Below are positions 19,210-29,023 of a DNA stretch of 64,000 nt, piece by piece (within the stretch, counting starts at the first letter, position 1; each line of letters begins with the position of its first letter). The DNA lies in assembly GCF_000287675.1 (NCBI RefSeq), contig NZ_ALJL01000028.1:1-64000 (forward strand). Direction: 5' to 3'. Below the pieces are notes generated by a model. The model had not been told where the DNA came from and did no database searches. It saw only the letters and a program-made list of their open reading frames with translations. Position numbers and translations under genes: made by a program. The DNA comes from Lachnoanaerobaculum sp. ICM7. GTDB lineage: Bacteria; Bacillota; Clostridia; Lachnospirales; Lachnospiraceae.

Positions 19210-21402
19210 ATTAAAGGTATAAGAAAGAACTTAAGCTTTGTATTTATTATATTGATGTTTGCACTGTTGGTTTCAGGCTGTGCAAAGCAAAGTGAAAATA
19301 ATAATATTCATATCGGAACAGGTGGGACAGGCGGTACATATTTTGCATATGGAAATGCCCTAAAGGATATTGCCGAGCAGGAAAGTGATATTGAAATGAG
19401 CATACAGATGAGTGCCGGTTCGGCGGCAAATCTAAGATTGCTTGAAAACAATATCGTCGGTATGGCAATAGTTCAAAATGATACTCTTACAGACGCTTAC
19501 AACGGAAAAGGTGAGTTTGAGGGGAATCCCTTAAAAATAACCAAGGCTGTTGCGGGCCTTTATACGGAGAGCTATCAAATAGTCGTAAATAAGAAATTAA
19601 AGCTGAACTCTGTGGAGGATTTGGCAGGACTTAGAGTTTCGGTAGGTGAAGAGGGATCAGGTGTTTTAAAAAATGCAAAGAATATCCTTAGAGCCTACGG
19701 TATGACTGTAGATGATATTGATGTGAGATATCTTTCATTTGAAGATGCCGCAAATGCCTTAAAAAACGGGGAGATAGATGCATTCTTTGTAACGGCGTCG
19801 GCACCTACAAAGGCAATTTCAGATTTGGCTGATTCAAATGTACCTATTGATATTCTTTCATTGGATGAAAGGGCAATAAGATTTCTTCAAAACAGCTATA
19901 ACGGATATAGCGTTACTACAATTAAAAAAGGAACGTATAAGGGTATAAATAAGGATATTACTACAGTTGGAGTAATGGCTGTGCTTGTGGCAAACAACAA
20001 TATGAGTTCAAGCAATATTGAAACTGTATTAAATCTTATAAAAGCACATCAAGACAGCTTCAATAAGATATCAGGTAATACTGTAGATTTTTTTGATGAA
20101 GCAACTTTAAACAGTATTGTGGTACCTTTCCATAAAGCGGCAAGTGAATGGTACAGTGCAAACGGAATAACAGGATTAAAGGCTGAGGTTAAGGCTGATA
20201 ATGTTTCAAGAAAAACTTTGAATCTGGATATGTATCAGACGGTTGCGGTAGCGGTACTTGCACTATTTATAGGAGTACTTTTAAAGGAAAGAATAAAGTT
20301 TTTAACTACATTTTGCATTCCCGCTCCTGTGGTAGGAGGAATGATTTTCGCTATAATATTCTGTGCATTGTATGCACTTGGCATTCTTGAGATAAATTTT
20401 GATGAGACTCTTAGAAATGTATGCATGGTTATGTTCTTTACCTCAGTAGGATTCCAGGCAAATATGAAGGTACTAAAGAGTGGTGGTAAGGGTACATTTA
20501 TTTTCCTTGCGTTGGTATTGGTACTCATAATATCTCAGAATTTTGTAGCTGTCGGTCTATCAAAACTTCTTGGTATAAATCCGCTTATAGGTATGTGTAC
20601 AGGTTCTATATCTATGATTGGAGGACATGGTACTGCGGGAGCATTCGGTCCTTTGCTTGAAGATATGAATGTTGACGGTGCGACCACTTTGGCTACAGCA
20701 GCGGCTACTTTCGGTCTTGTAGCCGGTTCACTGATGGGTGGTCCATTGGCAAACGGACTTATAAAAAAGAAAAATCTTATGGATACTGCAGTGTATGAAG
20801 ATGACAGCATGCTTGTTGAAGAGGAGATAAAGCATAGAAGAGAGGTTTCAATGTATGCACCTGCAGTGTATCAGCTGACTTTGGCAATGGGTATTGGAAC
20901 TGTTATATCTTTTGTACTTTCAAAGACAGGTATGACCTTCCCTATATACATAGGCTCTATGATAGTGGCGGCTGTAATGAGAAATATCAGTGAATATACA
21001 GACGGCTTTAGAATACATATGGGTGAAATAAACGATCTTGGAAGTATTTGTCTTTCACTTTTCCTGGGTGTAGCTATGATTACACTCAAGCTTTGGCAGT
21101 TGACTGCACTTGCCCTTCCTCTGTTTATACTATTGGCAGGTCAAGTAGTTCTTATGTATATCTTTGCAAGATTTATTGTGTTCAAATGTATGAGAAGTGA
21201 TTATGATGCGGCTGTTTTGGCAGCAGGCACATGTGGTTTCGGTATGGGTGCAACACCTAATGCCATGGCAAATATGCAGGCTGTTACAGAGAAATATTTG
21301 CCTTCGGTAAAGGCATTCTTACTTGTGCCGATAGTCGGAAGTATGTTTGCGGATTTCTTAAACAGTTTGACAATAACATTTTTCATAAACTTCTTAGGTT
21401 AA
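19210..21402 (+). CDS. TAXI solute-binding domain fused to GltS-type sodium symporter
   Basis: A 730-residue fusion. Residues 1-24 form a lipoprotein signal (basic start, hydrophobic core, lipobox 'LVSGC'), about 28-320 a TAXI-type solute receptor ('IGTGGTGGTYFAYGNAL', 'MSAGSAANLRLLENN'), and about 335-730 a complete GltS/ESS sodium:glutamate symporter with 'GGHGTAGAFGP' and 'GTCGFGMGATPNAMANMQAVTE'. TAXI receptors normally serve TRAP transporters, so a fusion to GltS is unusual. The signal peptide is complete only if translation starts at ATT 19210, 8 bases after AAGGAGG (19195-19201); in-frame TTG 19252 and ATG 19255 would cut the signal to a few residues. It probably imports glutamate or a related acid. 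Confidence 0.85.
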   Translation: MKGIRKNLSFVFIILMFALLVSGCAKQSENNNIHIGTGGTGGTYFAYGNALKDIAEQESDIEMSIQMSAGSAANLRLLENNIVGMAIVQNDTLTDAYNGKGEFEGNPLKITKAVAGLYTESYQIVVNKKLKLNSVEDLAGLRVSVGEEGSGVLKNAKNILRAYGMTVDDIDVRYLSFEDAANALKNGEIDAFFVTASAPTKAISDLADSNVPIDILSLDERAIRFLQNSYNGYSVTTIKKGTYKGINKDITTVGVMAVLVANNNMSSSNIETVLNLIKAHQDSFNKISGNTVDFFDEATLNSIVVPFHKAASEWYSANGITGLKAEVKADNVSRKTLNLDMYQTVAVAVLALFIGVLLKERIKFLTTFCIPAPVVGGMIFAIIFCALYALGILEINFDETLRNVCMVMFFTSVGFQANMKVLKSGGKGTFIFLALVLVLIISQNFVAVGLSKLLGINPLIGMCTGSISMIGGHGTAGAFGPLLEDMNVDGATTLATAAATFGLVAGSLMGGPLANGLIKKKNLMDTAVYEDDSMLVEEEIKHRREVSMYAPAVYQLTLAMGIGTVISFVLSKTGMTFPIYIGSMIVAAVMRNISEYTDGFRIHMGEINDLGSICLSLFLGVAMITLKLWQLTALALPLFILLAGQVVLMYIFARFIVFKCMRSDYDAAVLAAGTCGFGMGATPNAMANMQAVTEKYLPSVKAFLLVPIVGSMFADFLNSLTITFFINFLG

Positions 21403-21426
21403 AAATAATTTAAGCCAATTTAAAAG

Positions 21427-21454
21427 CTCACCTTATAAGAGGTGAGTTTTTTTA
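21427..21454 (+). terminator. Terminator after TAXI-GltS
   Basis: The stem CTCACCT / AGGTGAG followed by eight T (21447-21454) is a classic intrinsic terminator 24 bases after the stop. Confidence 0.9.
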
Positions 21455-21485
21455 TTGGAATAGTATATTTTGACTAAGATTTTAG

Positions 21486-21514
21486 TTGAACTTTTTGTAA
21501 TAAAATATTATATT
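21486..21514 (+). promoter_or_regulatory. Promoter of the GH112-nahK operon
   Basis: TTGAAC (21486-21491), a 17-base spacer and TATATT (21509-21514), leaving a leader of about 100 bases before the phosphorylase gene. Confidence 0.65.
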
Positions 21515-21623
21515 TTATAGTATAGCTTTTGTAAAAAGTCTTATGTGAAGTAGAAGAGAAAATGTTGGAGAGTACAAGACTTTTTGACTTAAAAATTATA
21601 AATATAGATACCTAGGGGGTCAA

Positions 21624-23774
21624 ATGTTAAAAGGAAGGGTAACAATACCTACAGATGTTGATATCATTGAAGAGACAAAGGAAATAATGGAGCTTTGGGG
21701 TGCTGACGCTATCAGAGATTGTGACGGAACAGATATGCCGAAGGAAATAGAGGAACTGGATGCGAAGATCTATGCCACTTATTATACCACCAGAAAGGAT
21801 AATGAGTGGGCAAAGGCTAATCCTGATGAAGTGCAGCAGATGTATATAATGACTGACTTTCATATGGCAACTGAGGATACTCTCAGAATCAGATTGATGG
21901 AAGGCTTACATCCGGATCTTTTAAAGGTCAATGATTATGATGATATAAAAAGATGGTGGGAAGTCATGGACAGGACAATCGGAGAGCCTGTGAGTGACTG
22001 GAGTTATGAAGACGGTGAAGTAATTATAAATGCAAAGAAATATCATGAATATACAGTAAGTTTCTTAGCTTATATAATTTGGGATCCTGTACATATGTAC
22101 AATGCGGTGACAAACGGCTGGACAAATTTTGAAAAGCAGATAACTTTTGATGTGCGTCAACCAAAAACAAAAGTTTATTCTATGAAGAGACTTAGAAAGT
22201 TTTTGGAGGAGCATCCAAAGGTTGATGTAATAAGATTTACCACATTCTTTCATCAGTTTACATTGATATTTGATGAACTTGCAAGACAAAAGTATGTGGA
22301 TTGGTATGGATATACAGCTTCTGTAAGTCCATATATTTTAGACCAATTTGAAAAGGAAACCGGTATTAAGTTCAGACCTGAATATATTATAGATCAGGGT
22401 TATATGAACAATACTTACAGAGTTCCGTGTAAGGAATATTTTGCCTTCATAGATTTTCAAAGAAGAGAAGTTGCAAAACTTGCCAAAGAGATGGTGGATA
22501 TAGTTCACGAGTACGGCAAGGAAGCTATGATGTTTTTGGGTGATCACTGGATAGGCATGGAGCCGTATATGGAAGAGTTCAAAAATATAGGTCTGGATGC
22601 AGTGGTTGGAAGTGTAGGCAACGGTCAGACACTTAGACTTATCAGTGATATAGAAGGTGTGAAATATACAGAGGGCAGACTTTTGCCATATTTCTTCCCG
22701 GATACATTCCATAAGGGTGGTGATCCGCTTGGAGAGGCAAAGAGAAATTGGATAACAGCCAGAAGAGCAATACTTAGAAAGCCTGTAGACAGAATAGGCT
22801 ATGGCGGATATTTGAAGCTTACACTTGATTTCCCTGAGTTTATAGATTATACAAAGCAGGTATGTGATGAGTTTAGAGAACTGTATGCAAATGCACAAGG
22901 CTGCAAGGCTTATTGTATCAAAAAGATTGCCGTGCTCAGCGGTTGGGGAAGGTATAAGGCATGGGGAAATCATATGGTACACCATGCTATATATTATAAG
23001 AACAACTATTCATATGCAGGAGTAATAGAGGCACTTAGCGGTTCACCTTTTGATATTGACTTTATCAGTTTCGAAGATATCTTAAAAGATAAGGATATAT
23101 TAAACAGATTTGATATAGTAATGAATATCGGTGATGCGAACACAGGACAAACCGGTGGAAAGTATTGGAGTGATGAGAGAATACTTACAGCTGTAAGGGA
23201 TTTCATATATAATGGCGGAGGCTTTATAGGTGTAGGTGAACCAAGCGGATATAATTATCAGGGAAGAACATTGCAGCTTGCAACTCAGCTTGGGGTAGAG
23301 CTTGAAAACGGCTTTACTTTGGCAAAAGGCAAGTATTATAAAGAAGTAAAATCACATTTTATTACAGAGGAAGTTTGTGATGAGATATATTTCGGTGAAG
23401 GTAAGGACTTCATATATGCACTTGACGGTACAGAAATTCTTGCACTAAGAGGAGATTCAGTACAGCTTGCATGTAAGGAGATTGGAAAAGGGCGTACGGT
23501 TTATATCAGCGGTTTGCCTTACAGTTTGGAAAACAACAGATTGCTATATAGAGCAATACTTTGGGCTTCACATGATGAAGAGGGTATACACAGATGGTTT
23601 AGCACTAACTTGAATGTAGAGGTAAATGCCTATGTGGAAAATAATAAATTCTGTGTGGTAAACAATACCTATAAATCTCAGGTTACAAATATATATAAAG
23701 GGGATGGAAGTTCGTTTGAACTTAAACTTGAGCCTAATGAAATAAAATGGTTTGAAATAGAGGGGAAAGTATGA
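21624..23774 (+). CDS. lnpA: 1,3-beta-galactosyl-N-acetylhexosamine phosphorylase, GH112
   Basis: A 716-residue cytoplasmic enzyme that converts lacto-N-biose or galacto-N-biose plus phosphate into galactose 1-phosphate and GlcNAc or GalNAc. Typical GH112 segments are present: 'WDPVHMYNAVTNGW', 'IRFTTFFHQFTLIFDEL', 'DWYGYTASVSP' and 'LLPYFFPDTFHKGGDP'. The ribosome site is AGGGGG. The next gene is an N-acetylhexosamine kinase with a 4-base overlap, favouring these substrates over galactosyl-rhamnose, the other known GH112 substrate. These disaccharides come from mucin O-glycans and milk sugars. There is no signal peptide, so an importer is needed; the ABC system at 13845-16809 is the nearest candidate. 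Confidence 0.92.
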   Translation: MLKGRVTIPTDVDIIEETKEIMELWGADAIRDCDGTDMPKEIEELDAKIYATYYTTRKDNEWAKANPDEVQQMYIMTDFHMATEDTLRIRLMEGLHPDLLKVNDYDDIKRWWEVMDRTIGEPVSDWSYEDGEVIINAKKYHEYTVSFLAYIIWDPVHMYNAVTNGWTNFEKQITFDVRQPKTKVYSMKRLRKFLEEHPKVDVIRFTTFFHQFTLIFDELARQKYVDWYGYTASVSPYILDQFEKETGIKFRPEYIIDQGYMNNTYRVPCKEYFAFIDFQRREVAKLAKEMVDIVHEYGKEAMMFLGDHWIGMEPYMEEFKNIGLDAVVGSVGNGQTLRLISDIEGVKYTEGRLLPYFFPDTFHKGGDPLGEAKRNWITARRAILRKPVDRIGYGGYLKLTLDFPEFIDYTKQVCDEFRELYANAQGCKAYCIKKIAVLSGWGRYKAWGNHMVHHAIYYKNNYSYAGVIEALSGSPFDIDFISFEDILKDKDILNRFDIVMNIGDANTGQTGGKYWSDERILTAVRDFIYNGGGFIGVGEPSGYNYQGRTLQLATQLGVELENGFTLAKGKYYKEVKSHFITEEVCDEIYFGEGKDFIYALDGTEILALRGDSVQLACKEIGKGRTVYISGLPYSLENNRLLYRAILWASHDEEGIHRWFSTNLNVEVNAYVENNKFCVVNNTYKSQVTNIYKGDGSSFELKLEPNEIKWFEIEGKV

Positions 23775-24859
23775 AATCAAGTATAATAGAAGTATTGCAG
23801 CAATATGATAATTTTACCGAATTAAAAGAGTTTTCGGAGTATGGTAACGGTCATATAAATGATACCTATCTTCTGGATTATGAGGGATCAGGTAAGGTTA
23901 TTTTACAAAAGATAAATAAATCAATATTTAAAGAGCCTAAGAAGCTTATGGAAAATATTGCCTTGGTAACATCATTTTTGAGAGATAAGATTGAAAAAAA
24001 CGGCGGAGATCCGGACCGTGAGACTCTAAATCTTATAAAGACCAAAGACGGACAAAGTTTTTATGAAGACAGTAAAGGGGATATTTGGCGAGCTTATAAT
24101 TTCATAGCGGATACTATATGCTATGAACAGGTTACAAATGCTAAAGAGTTTTATGAGTCAGGCTTTGCTTTTGGAAATTTTCAAAATCTTTTGGCAGACT
24201 TCCCGGTTAATAAACTTAGTGAAGTTATCAAAAACTTCCACAATACTGAGGACAGATTTGCTACATTTAAAGCACAGATAAATGAAGATCCTTTGGGCAG
24301 AGTAAAGGATGTCAAAGAGGAGATAGACTTTTTCTTAAACAGAGAGGAATATACCCATATCTTTAACAGAGCACTTGCAAATAATGAGATCTCATTGAAG
24401 GTTACACATAATGATACCAAGCTTAACAATATTTTATTTGATAAAGATACAAAGAAGGCATTATGTGTAATAGATTTAGATACTATAATGCCGGGAGTTG
24501 CGGCTTTTGATTTTGGTGATTCCATTCGTTTCGGTGCAAATAAAGGACTTGAGGATGAGGTTGATCTGTCAAAGGTAGGTCTTGATATTGAACTGTTTGA
24601 AGCTTTTACAAGGGGATTTTTGGAAGCTTGCGGTAAGAGTTTAAATAAAAGAGAGATTGAACTTTTGCATATGGGAGCTGTAGTAATGACTTATGAATGC
24701 GGTATAAGATTTTTGGGAGATTATATTGCAGGTGATAAGTATTTTAAGATAGCAAGAGAAAATCATAATCTTGACCGTGCGAGAACTCAAATAAAGCTTG
24801 TTTCGGATATGGAAGAACATATTGAAGAGATGAAAAAGATTGTAGAAAAGTATATTTAG
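23771..24859 (+). CDS. nahK: N-acetylhexosamine 1-kinase
   Basis: A 362-residue aminoglycoside-phosphotransferase-fold kinase. The catalytic loop 'THNDTKLNNILF' has its Asp near residue 215, and the metal-binding 'VIDLDTIMPG' follows. NahK phosphorylates the GlcNAc or GalNAc released by the GH112 enzyme at C1. The start codon overlaps the preceding stop (ATGA), so the two are translated together. Downstream galT/galE-type genes, clustered with these in bifidobacteria, are absent here. Confidence 0.9.
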   Translation: MKSSIIEVLQQYDNFTELKEFSEYGNGHINDTYLLDYEGSGKVILQKINKSIFKEPKKLMENIALVTSFLRDKIEKNGGDPDRETLNLIKTKDGQSFYEDSKGDIWRAYNFIADTICYEQVTNAKEFYESGFAFGNFQNLLADFPVNKLSEVIKNFHNTEDRFATFKAQINEDPLGRVKDVKEEIDFFLNREEYTHIFNRALANNEISLKVTHNDTKLNNILFDKDTKKALCVIDLDTIMPGVAAFDFGDSIRFGANKGLEDEVDLSKVGLDIELFEAFTRGFLEACGKSLNKREIELLHMGAVVMTYECGIRFLGDYIAGDKYFKIARENHNLDRARTQIKLVSDMEEHIEEMKKIVEKYI

Positions 24860-24873
24860 TTTATGAGTTGGAA

Positions 24874-24901
24874 GCCACAAGTGTAGTAAAACATTTGTGG
24901 C
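24874..24901 (+). terminator. Terminator-like hairpin after nahK
   Basis: A 10-bp stem GCCACAAGTG / CATTTGTGGC with one G-U pair and a short T-rich tail, lying 14 bases after the stop. Confidence 0.6.
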
Positions 24902-24926
24902 TGTTTATAGAAACGGATACTGATAT

Positions 24927-25436
24927 ATGTTAAATAAAAAAATTATACTTTGCGGTTTTATGGCAAGCGGAAAGACAACTGTAGGAAGAGAATTGGCTAA
25001 GGAGATTAATACTCATTATATAGATACCGATGAGCTTTTGATAGAAACTTATGAAATGGATATACCGACTATATTTACTAAATATGGTGAAGACTATTTT
25101 AGAGATTTGGAGCATGAAATAGCTATAAAGGTTTCCGAAATGCCGGCCGGAGTTATTTCCACAGGCGGAGGAATGCTTACCTTTGACAGAAACGGTGAGG
25201 TTTTGAAAAAGGGAGGCACTATCATATGCCTTGTAAGGGATTTTGATAAGATTTATGAAGATTTGCTATCAGATACAAACAGACCTCTTGCAAGAGATAA
25301 GTCAAAGGAAGAACTTAAGCAGATGTATGATATGAGAATTTTAAAATATCAAAAGTATGCCGATTATACTGTTGAGAATAACGGCAGTATAGAAGATTGT
25401 GTAAAAAAGATAATATCCATTATTGACGTAAATTAA
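24927..25436 (+). CDS. aroK: Shikimate kinase
   Basis: A 169-residue P-loop kinase that phosphorylates shikimate in the aromatic amino acid pathway. Visible are Walker A 'GFMASGKTT', 'DTDEL' (shikimate-binding Asp), 'STGGGM' and the lid segment 'NRPLARD'. The length is typical. It stands alone between nahK and uvrA, with no other aro genes nearby. Confidence 0.93.
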   Translation: MLNKKIILCGFMASGKTTVGRELAKEINTHYIDTDELLIETYEMDIPTIFTKYGEDYFRDLEHEIAIKVSEMPAGVISTGGGMLTFDRNGEVLKKGGTIICLVRDFDKIYEDLLSDTNRPLARDKSKEELKQMYDMRILKYQKYADYTVENNGSIEDCVKKIISIIDVN

Positions 25437-25463
25437 AATAAATTATATACTGTTACGAAAGTA

Positions 25464-25482
25464 TGTTCGAACTGTTCGAACA
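25464..25482 (+). promoter_or_regulatory. SOS-box-like palindrome before uvrA
   Basis: TGTTCGAACTGTTCGAACA is a near-perfect 19-base palindrome made of two direct copies of TGTTCGAAC, placed just before the uvrA ribosome site. uvrA is a classic LexA target and Gram-positive LexA sites contain GAAC/GTTC half-sites, so a LexA operator is likely, although the spacing differs from the Bacillus CGAAC-N4-GTTCG box. Confidence 0.6.
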
Positions 25483-25499
25483 TGTTTATGGAGATAATA

Positions 25500-28322
25500 A
25501 TGGATACAAAATATATAAAAATAAGAGGTGCCAATGAGCACAATTTAAAAAATATATCAGTGGACATACCAAGAGGAGAATTGGTTGTTTTAACAGGGCT
25601 TTCCGGTTCCGGAAAGTCCTCTTTGGCGTTCGATACCATATATGCTGAGGGACAAAGAAGATATATGGAGTCAATGTCTTCATATGCCAGAATGTTTCTG
25701 GGACAGATGGAAAAGCCTGATGTGGAAAGTATAGAGGGGCTGTCCCCTGCGATTTCAATAGACCAAAAGTCTACGAACAGAAACCCGAGGTCTACAGTGG
25801 GTACCGTTACGGAGATTTATGATTACCTCAGACTTTTGTATGCAAGAATAGGCATTCCTCATTGTCCTTGTTGCGGTAAGGAGATACATAGACAGAGTAT
25901 TGATCAGATGGTCGACAGGGTGCTTACACTTCCTGAAAAGACCAAGTTTATGATACTTGCACCTGTGGTAAAGGGTAAAAAAGGAAGACATGAGAAGGTA
26001 CTTGAAAGTGCAAAAAAATCAGGCTATGTGCGTGCTATGATAGATGGAAATATGTATGAACTCAGCGAGGAGATTACACTGGAAAAGAACATCAAGCACA
26101 GCATTGATATTGTAATAGACAGACTTTCAGTAAAGGAAAATATAGAAAAAAGGCTTACAGATTCATTGGAAGCCGCTCTAAATCTTGGTGGAGGCTATGC
26201 AACCATTGATGTAATAGACGGTGAGCCTATGAAGTTTTCACAAAACTTTGCCTGTCCTGATTGCGGTATTTCAATTGATGAGGTGGAGCCGAGAACCTTT
26301 TCTTTTAACAATCCATTCGGAGCCTGTCCGGACTGTGCAGGACTTGGATACACCATGGAATTTGATGAAGATCTGATGATTCCCGATAAATCACTTTCTA
26401 TAAATCAGGGAGCTATAATAGTACTTGGTTGGCAAAGCAGCAATGATAAAAAAAGCTTCAGCAATGCTATGCTAAGAGCACTTGCAGAAAAGTTTAACTT
26501 CAGTCTGGATACACCTTTTGAGGATTATCCGAAGGAAATACATGATATATTGATTTACGGTACTACTGAGCAGGTGGATGTAGCTTATACCGGCCAGAGA
26601 GGTAGCGGAGTATATCCTGTTATATTTGAAGGTCTTATAAAGAACATGGAAAAGCGTTATAGAGAGACATTTTCACAGTCTGCCAAGGAAGAGTATGAGC
26701 AGTATATGAGAATTGCACCATGTAAGTCATGTGGTGGAAGGAGGCTTAAAAAAGAGGCTCTGGCTGTAACTCTTGGCGGAAAGAATATATATGATGCTAC
26801 AGATGCGTCTATTACCGATTTTAGAAACTTTATAGATTCTTTGGAACTTACAAAGATGCAGGAAGCTATAGGAGCATTAATTTTAAAGGAGATCAGAGCA
26901 AGAGTTACATTCCTTATAGATGTAGGTCTTGACTATCTAAGCCTTACAAGAGCGACAGGTACACTTAGCGGCGGTGAAGCACAAAGAATAAGACTTGCTA
27001 CTCAGATAGGTTCTGGGCTTGTAGGTGTGGCATATATACTGGATGAGCCGAGTATAGGACTCCATCAAAGGGATAATGATAAGCTGCTTGCTACTTTAAA
27101 GCATCTAAGAGATATAGGAAATTCAGTTTTGGTGGTGGAGCACGATGAAGACACTATGATGGAAGCCGACTATATAGTTGATATAGGTCCGGGAGCCGGA
27201 AGTCATGGCGGAGAGGTAGTGGCTACAGGAACCGCCAAGGAAATAATGGCAAATCCGGATTCAATTACCGGTAAGTATCTTTCAGGTGAAATAAAGATAC
27301 CTGTTCCGGAAAGCAGAAGAACACCTACAGGTTGGCTTAAAGTCAAGGGTGCGTCTCAAAATAATCTAAAGAGTATAAATGTAGATATACCTACAGGAGT
27401 GATGACCTGTGTTACAGGTGTTTCAGGCTCAGGTAAGTCTTCTTTGGTAAATGAAATAGTATATAAGGCATTGGCAAAGAAGCTAAACCGTGCTCATACT
27501 ATTCCGGGCAAGTATAAGTCAATAGAAGGTACAGAGCAGCTTGATAAGGTAATTGCAATAGACCAGTCACCGATAGGAAGAACTCCAAGATCAAATCCTG
27601 CCACATATACAGGTGTATTTGATATGATTAGAGACTTGTTTGCGGCAACTCAGGATGCCAAGATGAGAGGATATAAGAAGGGGAGATTTAGTTTCAATGT
27701 AAAGGGTGGAAGATGTGAGAGCTGTTCAGGTGACGGTATCATAAAGATAGAGATGCATTTCCTGCCTGATGTATATGTACCATGTGAAGTTTGTGGTGGA
27801 AAGAGATACAACAGAGAAACTTTGGAAGTAAGGTATAAGGGTAAATCCATATATGATGTACTTGATATGACTGTGGAGGAGGCTTTAACATTTTTTGAGA
27901 ATGTGCCTACTATAGCAAGGAAAATACAGACTTTGTATGATGTGGGGCTTTCTTATATCAAACTTGGTCAGCCGTCTACAGAGCTAAGCGGTGGAGAGGC
28001 TCAGAGAATAAAGCTTGCAACTGAGCTTTCAAAGAGGGCTACAGGAAAGACTATTTATATCTTAGATGAGCCTACTACAGGTCTTCATTTTGCAGATGTA
28101 CACAAACTGGTGGAGATACTTAGAAGACTCTCAGACAGTGGAAATACAGTACTTGTTATAGAGCATAATTTGGATGTTATAAAATGTGCCGATTATATAA
28201 TAGATATAGGTCCCGAAGGCGGTGCAGGAGGTGGCGAAGTGGTAGCTACAGGTACACCTGAGGAAATAGCTGATATAGAAAAGTCATATACGGGAAAGTA
28301 TGTGAAGAGATATTTGTATTAA
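25500..28322 (+). CDS. uvrA: Excinuclease ABC subunit A
   Basis: A 940-residue damage-recognition ATPase of nucleotide excision repair. It has two ABC modules (Walker A 'GLSGSGKSS' and 'GVSGSGKSS'; signatures '[12 protein letters not shown]' and '[12 protein letters not shown]') and zinc modules including 'CPCCGKEIH' and the C-terminal pairs 'CESC' and 'CEVC'. I start at ATG 25500, six bases after GGAG; an ATG at 25482 overlaps the palindromic operator. No uvrB is adjacent. Confidence 0.95.
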   Translation: MDTKYIKIRGANEHNLKNISVDIPRGELVVLTGLSGSGKSSLAFDTIYAEGQRRYMESMSSYARMFLGQMEKPDVESIEGLSPAISIDQKSTNRNPRSTVGTVTEIYDYLRLLYARIGIPHCPCCGKEIHRQSIDQMVDRVLTLPEKTKFMILAPVVKGKKGRHEKVLESAKKSGYVRAMIDGNMYELSEEITLEKNIKHSIDIVIDRLSVKENIEKRLTDSLEAALNLGGGYATIDVIDGEPMKFSQNFACPDCGISIDEVEPRTFSFNNPFGACPDCAGLGYTMEFDEDLMIPDKSLSINQGAIIVLGWQSSNDKKSFSNAMLRALAEKFNFSLDTPFEDYPKEIHDILIYGTTEQVDVAYTGQRGSGVYPVIFEGLIKNMEKRYRETFSQSAKEEYEQYMRIAPCKSCGGRRLKKEALAVTLGGKNIYDATDASITDFRNFIDSLELTKMQEAIGALILKEIRARVTFLIDVGLDYLSLTRATGTLSGGEAQRIRLATQIGSGLVGVAYILDEPSIGLHQRDNDKLLATLKHLRDIGNSVLVVEHDEDTMMEADYIVDIGPGAGSHGGEVVATGTAKEIMANPDSITGKYLSGEIKIPVPESRRTPTGWLKVKGASQNNLKSINVDIPTGVMTCVTGVSGSGKSSLVNEIVYKALAKKLNRAHTIPGKYKSIEGTEQLDKVIAIDQSPIGRTPRSNPATYTGVFDMIRDLFAATQDAKMRGYKKGRFSFNVKGGRCESCSGDGIIKIEMHFLPDVYVPCEVCGGKRYNRETLEVRYKGKSIYDVLDMTVEEALTFFENVPTIARKIQTLYDVGLSYIKLGQPSTELSGGEAQRIKLATELSKRATGKTIYILDEPTTGLHFADVHKLVEILRRLSDSGNTVLVIEHNLDVIKCADYIIDIGPEGGAGGGEVVATGTPEEIADIEKSYTGKYVKRYLY

Positions 28323-28359
28323 AGTTATATAAGTATACTGTATACATGTGCAATAAGAG

Positions 28360-28387
28360 TTGATTTAGCAATAAAAAATGATAAAAT
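28360..28387 (+). promoter_or_regulatory. Candidate promoter of dps
   Basis: TTGATT (28360-28365), a 16-base spacer and TAAAAT (28382-28387) lie 38 bases after the uvrA stop. Confidence 0.45.
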
Positions 28388-28486
28388 ATAATTGCCTCTT
28401 GATAGAGACTATCATTTCAAAAGTTTTATATCAGCAGATATATTTGAAGCTTAATATTAATTTTTGAAAAGTTGGAGGTGATAGAA

Positions 28487-28603
28487 ATGGATTGCATAAA
28501 TGGTATTGTTTTGCAGAAAGGAATATTTTATGAAACAGGAATTACTTGCAAAAATGAATGCTTATTTAGCAAATCAGGAGATTATGTACATCAAACTACA
28601 TAA
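28487..28603 (+). CDS. Small overlapping reading frame before dps
   Basis: ATG 28487 sits 6 bases after a very strong ribosome site (GGAGGTG, 28474-28480) and opens a 38-codon frame that overlaps the first 25 codons of dps in another frame. The peptide is unremarkable and three-cysteine. It may be a leader whose translation passes ribosomes to dps, or a by-product. Only the ribosome site supports it. Confidence 0.35.
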   Translation: MDCINGIVLQKGIFYETGITCKNECLFSKSGDYVHQTT

Positions 28604-28973
28604 TATGCACTGGAATCTGAAGGGACATGGATTTTTCACTCTTCATTCCAAATTAGAGGAATATTATGATCAGACAGCCGATATTATTGATGAGGTGGCT
28701 GAGAGAATACTTGCTAAGGATGCTCTACCGATAGCTAACTTAAAAGAAGCGTTGGAAATTAGCAAGGTAAAGGAACTTCCGGACAAAGCCATCAACATTG
28801 ACGAGGCTATTCGCATACTCACTATTGATGTTGAATACTGGGTAAACGATTCAAAGGAAATTGTGGAATTGGCTGATAAGGAAGGCGATGTCGTTACCGC
28901 AGATATTTTTACAGGCTATGTAAAAGAATATGAGAAGACATTGTGGATGCTTAAGGCATTTGCACAAAACTAA
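28530..28973 (+). CDS. dps: Dps/ferritin-like protein
   Basis: A 147-residue DNA-protection/iron-storage protein. The ferroxidase region reads 'LHNMHWNLKGHGFFTLHSKLEEYYD'. Dps forms a 12-mer that oxidises and stores iron using peroxide. I choose ATG 28530, seven bases after AAAGGA; the open frame reaches 28500 without a ribosome site. A stronger site upstream serves an overlapping small frame. A terminator follows. Confidence 0.92.
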   Translation: MKQELLAKMNAYLANQEIMYIKLHNMHWNLKGHGFFTLHSKLEEYYDQTADIIDEVAERILAKDALPIANLKEALEISKVKELPDKAINIDEAIRILTIDVEYWVNDSKEIVELADKEGDVVTADIFTGYVKEYEKTLWMLKAFAQN

Positions 28974-28987
28974 ACACTAAAAAGCTC

Positions 28988-29017
28988 AAGGCACAGTCGG
29001 AAATGGCTGTGCCTTTT
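28988..29017 (+). terminator. Terminator after dps
   Basis: Stem AAGGCACAG / CTGTGCCTT with a 10-base loop, followed by T. On the other strand it could also serve the convergent nitroreductase gene. Confidence 0.85.
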
Positions 29018-29023
29018 AAAAAT

